Shown here: in pieces, positions 59,457 to 64,000 of the stretch | How positions within the stretch are numbered: position 1 is the stretch's first letter | How the letters are laid out: each line of letters starts with the position of its first letter | DNA from: Celoporthe dispersa | Lineage: Eukaryota; Ascomycota; Sordariomycetes; Diaporthales; Cryphonectriaceae | NCBI GenBank assembly: GCA_016584495.1 | Contig: WAID01000007.1 | Location: 1,970,001-2,034,000 of the forward strand | Direction of reading: 5' to 3' | Length of the DNA: 64,000 nucleotides | The notes under the pieces: generated by a model | Databases searched by the model: none | The model's input: only the letters and a program-made list of their open reading frames with translations | Told to the model about the DNA's origin: nothing | Program-made: the position numbers and the translations under genes

Positions 59457-59879
59457 TCAGCACTGGTAGTGGCAGAACAAGCAAGGCATCTTGCGAGAGT
59501 CTAAAATGGAGAGAATCACAAAGCACTTGTCAGTCCGAAGTGACTCTACATTTGGGGATGAGGGGTAGGGATTGCGGAATGGGTAGTTCCGTATACGTAC
59601 CATCGATCTCGCCAGGTGGACAGTCCGAGAGGACGCAGGCCTCCGTAGGCCCACGGAACTCCTCCACGCGCGCACAGAGGCAGGGAAGGTCCGTACAGCC
59701 GCCTGCGCGGCCGATCTTCTCTGCGCAGCTCATCTGTGTTGGGAGATGTTGTCTTAGTATGTATCGCCAAGATATCATCATGAGGAACAGGCTGGGGCTT
59801 GACATACTGCGCACTTCATTGCCGCACCAGTGGCGGCCAGGGCAGCGAAAGCAAAAACGAAGAGAGGCTTGGTCTGCAT
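59457..59879 (-). CDS. Small secreted CFEM-like cysteine-rich protein
   Basis: Three exons (59808-59879, 59601-59733 and 59457-59500; 249 nt, 82 residues) with clean introns GTATGT...ACACAG and GTACGT...TTTTAG, all in phase. Signal peptide MQTKPLFVFAFAALAATGAA. The mature part has 10 cysteines. Spacing of the first seven is C-x3-C-x9-C-x4-C-x-C-x12-C-x4-C, with TDLPCLC, close to the CFEM domain (D before the CxC pair), which binds haem in some fungi and acts as an effector in others. The last three cysteines (MPCLFCHYQC) give an extra C-terminal cluster. No GPI signal follows, so it should be released. A TATATAAA box lies 115 bases upstream. Short length and high Cys content fit an effector candidate, but function is unproven. 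Confidence 0.72.
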
Positions 59880-62272
59880 CTTGAATCTGGTTTGGGTGGC
59901 GAGCTGGTCGACACCCTGGGCAGATTCAGATTTGGTTGTTGGTTGTAAGGATGAGGAACTCGTCAGGACTTCAAGGGGAGGACAGAAGGTGGCTTTATAT
60001 AGTCGTGCGTAAGCTCACTACAGGAGGGTCCTCTCGGTTTACACATGCCTGCCCTGCAGCCAAATGGTCAGGTGGTTGAGATTAAGGCGGCTAATAGGTG
60101 CTGGTACCGAAGCCATCTTGGCAATGAGAGGAAGACTAGAGAGGAGTTCATCGGATTTAGAAAGATCTGCTGTGTTTCTGTACGTGAAGCATGACAGTGC
60201 GTATGGCTGAGGCACAATGGTACATAGTTTAGGCATGATAGTGTGCGGGTTGGGCTCGATAGTGCATGTTCTGATCGTCACTGGTCTTGGTAGCATATGA
60301 CTTTCTACCATAAGTCCAAAGTCCGGCACTTACTGGAAATCACATGTTGACTGATTTTTGCAAGTGACTGCTTTAGTTTACCTGTAGGTGGTGTTCGAGC
60401 AAGTCTACTTAAGTATGCGGCGAGCTTGCTAAAGTCACCACCTTGCGTCGCCCGAATAAAGCCCTGTTCGTCCGAGGAATTCTTGGCTGATTGATGGAAA
60501 CACATGTGATCCTATTGATTCGAGACGCAACTCAGATTTCAAAGGGTGGCTCGTCCCCCAAAGCCTCGTGAGAATAATACAGATTGACTTCACACGTGCC
60601 GGGGCCTCTGACTTGATGGGGAAGAACTTGTGCCATGCACCTCCAGGAATACTATTGATCAGCAATATCTACTACCATAAGAGATCGTAGAACCTAGAAT
60701 GCGGTGGTTCCCAAGACACAACATCGGTCAAGGGCGATGAAGTCTGCTTGTCATGGTCACTGGTCGTATTGAAGCGGCTTAAAGATTTCTTTCGGGCAGT
60801 GTGTGGCTCCAACGAGAAGTAGCGAGGCTTCCTTTAGCTGGGAACTTTGAAGGTAGTCGCACAGATCATGTCACAAGATATGGATGACACTCACAATAGC
60901 ATAGTCCCGAGGTCAACATGGGGTGTAACGTTACAGTGTCACAAGTTCACCCTCGAAGGATGGCTCTTGTTCGTCTTCGAAACGAAATCGTTAAGACAGT
61001 GCAGATTTCGACGGCTGGTAGGGAAGAAAATATACGGAAAGAAAGAAGAGGGCGATCTAGGAGGAGGGTGTTCGAGAGTCGACGATGTTGAAGACGTACG
61101 AAGAAAATGGAAAACTGGTAAGGAAGAGGTAAAAAAAAAGTATTACATATGGTAGAATACGCTCTCTTATGTCAACTAAAAGCAATATACCAGTGACACG
61201 CTCATCGCATTGTGCTTGGAAGTCGCTCTCGAGGCAAAGCATGCTCACAGTACGTACGGCACTCGAATCATTGCCTTAGGCTGTTACGGGGCTTCCTGGC
61301 AGTTACCTCCTCTAGTAGATTCACTGCCCCTCGAGATCTCCCATCACATCGTTCGTAGGATAGCCTCCTTCCACACATATAGAAGTACTTTATGCTCCCG
61401 TATGGGTAGAATCCAGGGTACACAGGCAGACAGATGCTCATCCCGCAGAGCCACACTGGCATGACCTACAGTGTTCAGGGTGGCCAACTTAGCAATCACC
61501 CCCTAACACCGCTGCTACGAGGCTCAACATCCCGTACTTCATCCAGGCTGGCATCTCAAATGTGGCTGGCAGACCTTTTCAAGGTCATTAAAATGGCGGC
61601 ATAATGAAGGTATCCTCTCTCAGGTAGGTGGGAGGGGAAATGACACCCCTATGCTTCATTGCATTGCACTTCTTGGGGCCCAGACTGCCTCTGGGACATG
61701 ATGAATACAAAGCCATAGGGTCATCATTTGTAGAAGACTTAGAAGATAAGGAGGAACAATCACTCAGACAAGATAAAATGAAGGCCCATCATGTATCACC
61801 ACTTGTTAAACAATCAGTCTTTCTAATCATGTCTCTTGTCTTCTGTGGGCCGAAGGAGGCTCTATGCCAAACAGACTTATTTGCCTCTCCACCAGCTCTA
61901 ATGCATCTGCCTTCTCCAGCCTCCTCCTCGCCACAGCAGCACCTCAGCAGCACCCAGCGTGTTTCTTCCAAGTGCATGCTGCAGAGCTGGGCTTGCACAT
62001 CCTCACCTTGCCCCGGCCTCAGATTGCCGAGATCTATCACCTTCCATGCAGGCTCCGAGCTCCAGTAACAGAGTCCAACAAGTATTGCCAAGTCCATTGC
62101 CATGCTGGGTCCCACTGAGGGGACAGGGTGCGTGAACAGTAGGTAGGAATTTCGAGAGGGAGGGGATGGGGATTTCGTGAAAGAGTAGGATGGGGACTCC
62201 AGTGGCATACGGCTAAGGCAGATGAGGGAACTTGCTAGGAGCATCAAATGACGATGAGTGTATGCTAGAGGG
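59880..62272. other. Intergenic region, CFEM gene promoter and CDC55 3' flank
   Basis: About 2.4 kb with no supported gene. The part next to CDC55 (61789-62272) should be its 3' UTR; on the - strand it remains open as an extension of the last intron (see findings). The rest has short chance ORFs and an A-run near 61130. Confidence 0.45.
59994..60001 (-). promoter_or_regulatory. TATA box of the CFEM-like gene
   Basis: TATATAAA on the - strand, 115 bases upstream of the start codon at 59879. Confidence 0.65.
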
Positions 62273-63941
62273 TTACAATGCTGAGAAAACGAACAGCTGC
62301 AGCAACATGTCAGCAGGAAGAAGACACCTGGCGTGCTTGGAAGGGGGGTATCACTGACATTGTTAGTAGCTGCAATCGCGATGCTGTCCTCGAAGGGATG
62401 CCAGCTCATGTGCAGGATCTTCTTGTTGAAGTCAATCTGGTCTGCATCTGTCTCCTTGCGCATTCTCTGCGCACCTGCAGGACTGCCAGACCGGGACCCA
62501 TTCTTCTTACCCCCATTGGCAGTAGGGCTTGTTGAAGAGTTGATGGGTGTCGGCACGCCAACCTTCTTGGCCTTGAAGGCTGACTTGTCTGCCTGCAGCA
62601 CAACCTCCACCTCCTTCTCCGGGTCGGATGGGTAGATCATGAAGTTGTTGTTGTAGCTGCCAGTCATCACGTTCTTGGCATCGCCAGAGAACACAACCTC
62701 AAACTTGTCGAAAATGCTGTCGTTCTCGTACGTGTCGCAGAGCCGGGGCCGGAGATGCTCGTGGATCGGAATTGTCTTGACCGGTTGCCTTTCCATGTTG
62801 ACGTCCCAGATCTTGACGGTCAGGTAGTCTCGGGAGAGGATGTATCTGCCATCGTACGAGAACCTCACGTCTGAGATTGACGAGATGATCTCCGAGAAGA
62901 AAGACCTCGCCGATGGGTCCTCCTCTTGCTCGAACACTGTGAGGCAGATGTTAGTCACGCGACCATCCCCCAGGGAGCCCTCACAAGGGGGTGGTGAGAA
63001 AGAGGGTTCTTACGCTTGGCGTGTTGGTCGCAGAGTGCGCTCTCACGCATGTCCGCCAGCTTGATCGTGCCCTTGGAGCTCGCATACATGAACCAGTTGC
63101 AGCTCATAGGGTGGAACTCGGCGGCCGTGATGACCTCCGTAAGCTCTTCCATGTTCGCGGGCTTGATGTCCACGATATTGAAACTCTGGTCCTGGATGTT
63201 GAGGTTCCACAGATTTATACGGAGATCGTCGCTGCTAATAAACGTCTCCCCGTCGCTGTTGACGGATATGCTGTTGATGTGGTAGGCATGGGCATTCGCG
63301 TACGTCTTCCGGGGGACAGCTGCGACGACCGTGTCGTGATGCGTTAGACGAGGTAGCTTGAGATCACCCGCACTCTTGATAGCACTGGGCAGCGCCCGCG
63401 ACGCGCCGCCACCTCCTGCAATGCCGCCGGGCGTGGCCTCGCTCGAGAGATTGTTCTCGGCCACCACCTTCAGGGATTTCTCGAAGACTTTCCATAGCTT
63501 GATCGTCTTGTCGTTGGTAGACAGGAGGTAGTGGGAAGCGTTCTGTCGGCGGCACCATTTGATCTTGTTGATCTTTTCTTCGATCTCGAGGGACTTGAGG
63601 TAGTCGAATTCGGGCTCGTGGGATTGGAACTCGGTGTGGAACTTGTACTCGCAGGTTTTTTTCTATTGCTCCAGTCAGACACTGCCGGCAGCACATGGCA
63701 CCGGTGACCAGCCACAAAAGCCCACTCACAGTCTCGTTGCGCTCAAAGAGCACGACCCGACCACCCTTGTCGCCAGTTGCCAGATAGTTTCCCGTGTGGT
63801 CGAACTCAACGGTCGATATGATGTCGGCTGAGGCCTCGGAGTTAGCAGGGCCTGTCCTGGCAGTACGCGTGGCTATTGAAGAACAACGCAAGATCCGTAC
63901 CTTCCGTGATATCCTCCACATCGCCCTTGTCTCCGAAGCAC
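62273..63941 (-). CDS. CDC55: Protein phosphatase 2A regulatory subunit B (PR55/Cdc55), 5' end outside window
   Basis: WD40 propeller subunit that directs PP2A in mitosis and septation. Visible exons: 63901-63941, 63730-63827, 63014-63662, 62359-62936 and 62273-62296, about 463 residues; the N-terminal exon lies beyond 64000. Landmarks: FGDKGDVEDITE, ADIISTVEFDHTGNYLATGD, KKTCEYKFHTEFQSHEPEFD, then ESALCDQHAK|LFEQEEDPSA and SEIISSISDVRFSYDGRYIL. The last intron (62297-62358) separates IAIAATNN from LFVFSAL, the canonical B-subunit C-terminus, which confirms splicing. A Gly-rich insert (GGIAGGGGASRA) and a Ser/Lys-rich loop near SPTANGGKKNGSRSGSPAG are fungal additions. No frame correction is needed. 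Confidence 0.95.
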
Positions 63942-64000
63942 CTTGTCATTTGTCAGCTACGGCAGCGAGACCGGTGACGCGCGGGTTCGATGCTCTTGCA

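Noticed and set aside
61628..62068. A 146-codon frame on the + strand in the CDC55 3' flank
   Set aside because: No recognisable motif and it lies in the likely CDC55 3' UTR.
1..64000. Genes broken by frameshifts read as pseudogenes
   Set aside because: The breaks are scattered one-base changes mostly in runs, hit many essential genes, and leave no stop or amino-acid decay around them.
1..64000. Mobile elements, RIP-degraded islands, tRNA or CRISPR arrays
   Set aside because: No transposase, reverse transcriptase, terminal repeats, very AT-rich block or tRNA-like cloverleaf was recognised by eye; CRISPR is not expected in a fungus.

Overview
This window is nuclear DNA from a filamentous ascomycete fungus, most likely Pezizomycotina and probably Sordariomycetes. 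The evidence is the gene set (ATG11, NOP12, SLA1, CDC55, PTA1, COA3, DEP1 and others), the short introns of about 50-140 nt with GTRNGT donors and CTRAC-type branch points, the roughly 2.5-3 kb gene spacing on both strands, and small secreted cysteine-rich proteins. I see no rRNA, tRNA, CRISPR array, transposase, reverse transcriptase or clear transposon ends.

Layout: 1-288 is the 3' end of an acyltransferase gene. 532-1763 is mitochondrial ribosomal protein bL9m (+). 2572-6886 is autophagy scaffold ATG11 (-). 7831-8670 is kinetochore CENP-H (+). A 4.2 kb gene-poor stretch with microsatellites precedes NHP6 at 12872-13392 (+). After another 2.7 kb of non-coding DNA come an uncharacterised six-exon gene at 16123-18049 (+), phosphoglucomutase at 18902-20822 (-), oligoribonuclease REX2 at 21929-22652 (-), a Gfo/Idh/MocA oxidoreductase at 23474-25199 (+), and a small secreted protein at 26945-27436 (+).

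The middle holds PTA1 28043-30628 (-), COA3 31442-31824 (+), DEP1 32407-34516 (-), NOP12 35205-37079 (+), an uncharacterised gene 37345-38729 (-), mitochondrial glycine carrier HEM25 39071-40250 (-), COG8 40825-42135 (-), a TLC-domain membrane protein 43484-44620 (+) and a glycine-rich secreted protein 45116-45704 (-). The right part holds SLA1 47132-50830 (-), AMP deaminase AMD1 52488-55327 (-), a UAA-family nucleotide-sugar transporter 56168-57560 (-), a CFEM-like secreted protein 59457-59879 (-) and the PP2A B subunit CDC55 62273-63941 (-), which runs off the right edge.

Most genes are unrelated housekeeping functions: autophagy, kinetochore, chromatin, mRNA 3'-end formation, ribosome biogenesis, Golgi tethering, endocytosis, purine metabolism and mitochondrial function. 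They do not form one pathway. Several pairs are divergent and could share promoters: ATG11/CENP-H, REX2/oxidoreductase, PTA1/COA3 and DEP1/NOP12.

The most striking feature of the raw sequence is that many conserved genes are interrupted by single-base gains or losses, mostly in short homopolymers. At least 16 cases in 11 or more genes are listed. This pattern fits assembly error much better than gene decay, and spans below are given for the intact gene. I did not find a convincing undescribed multi-gene system. The best leads are the small secreted proteins, three introns whose length is a multiple of three and which contain no stop codon, and two conserved-looking genes I cannot name.
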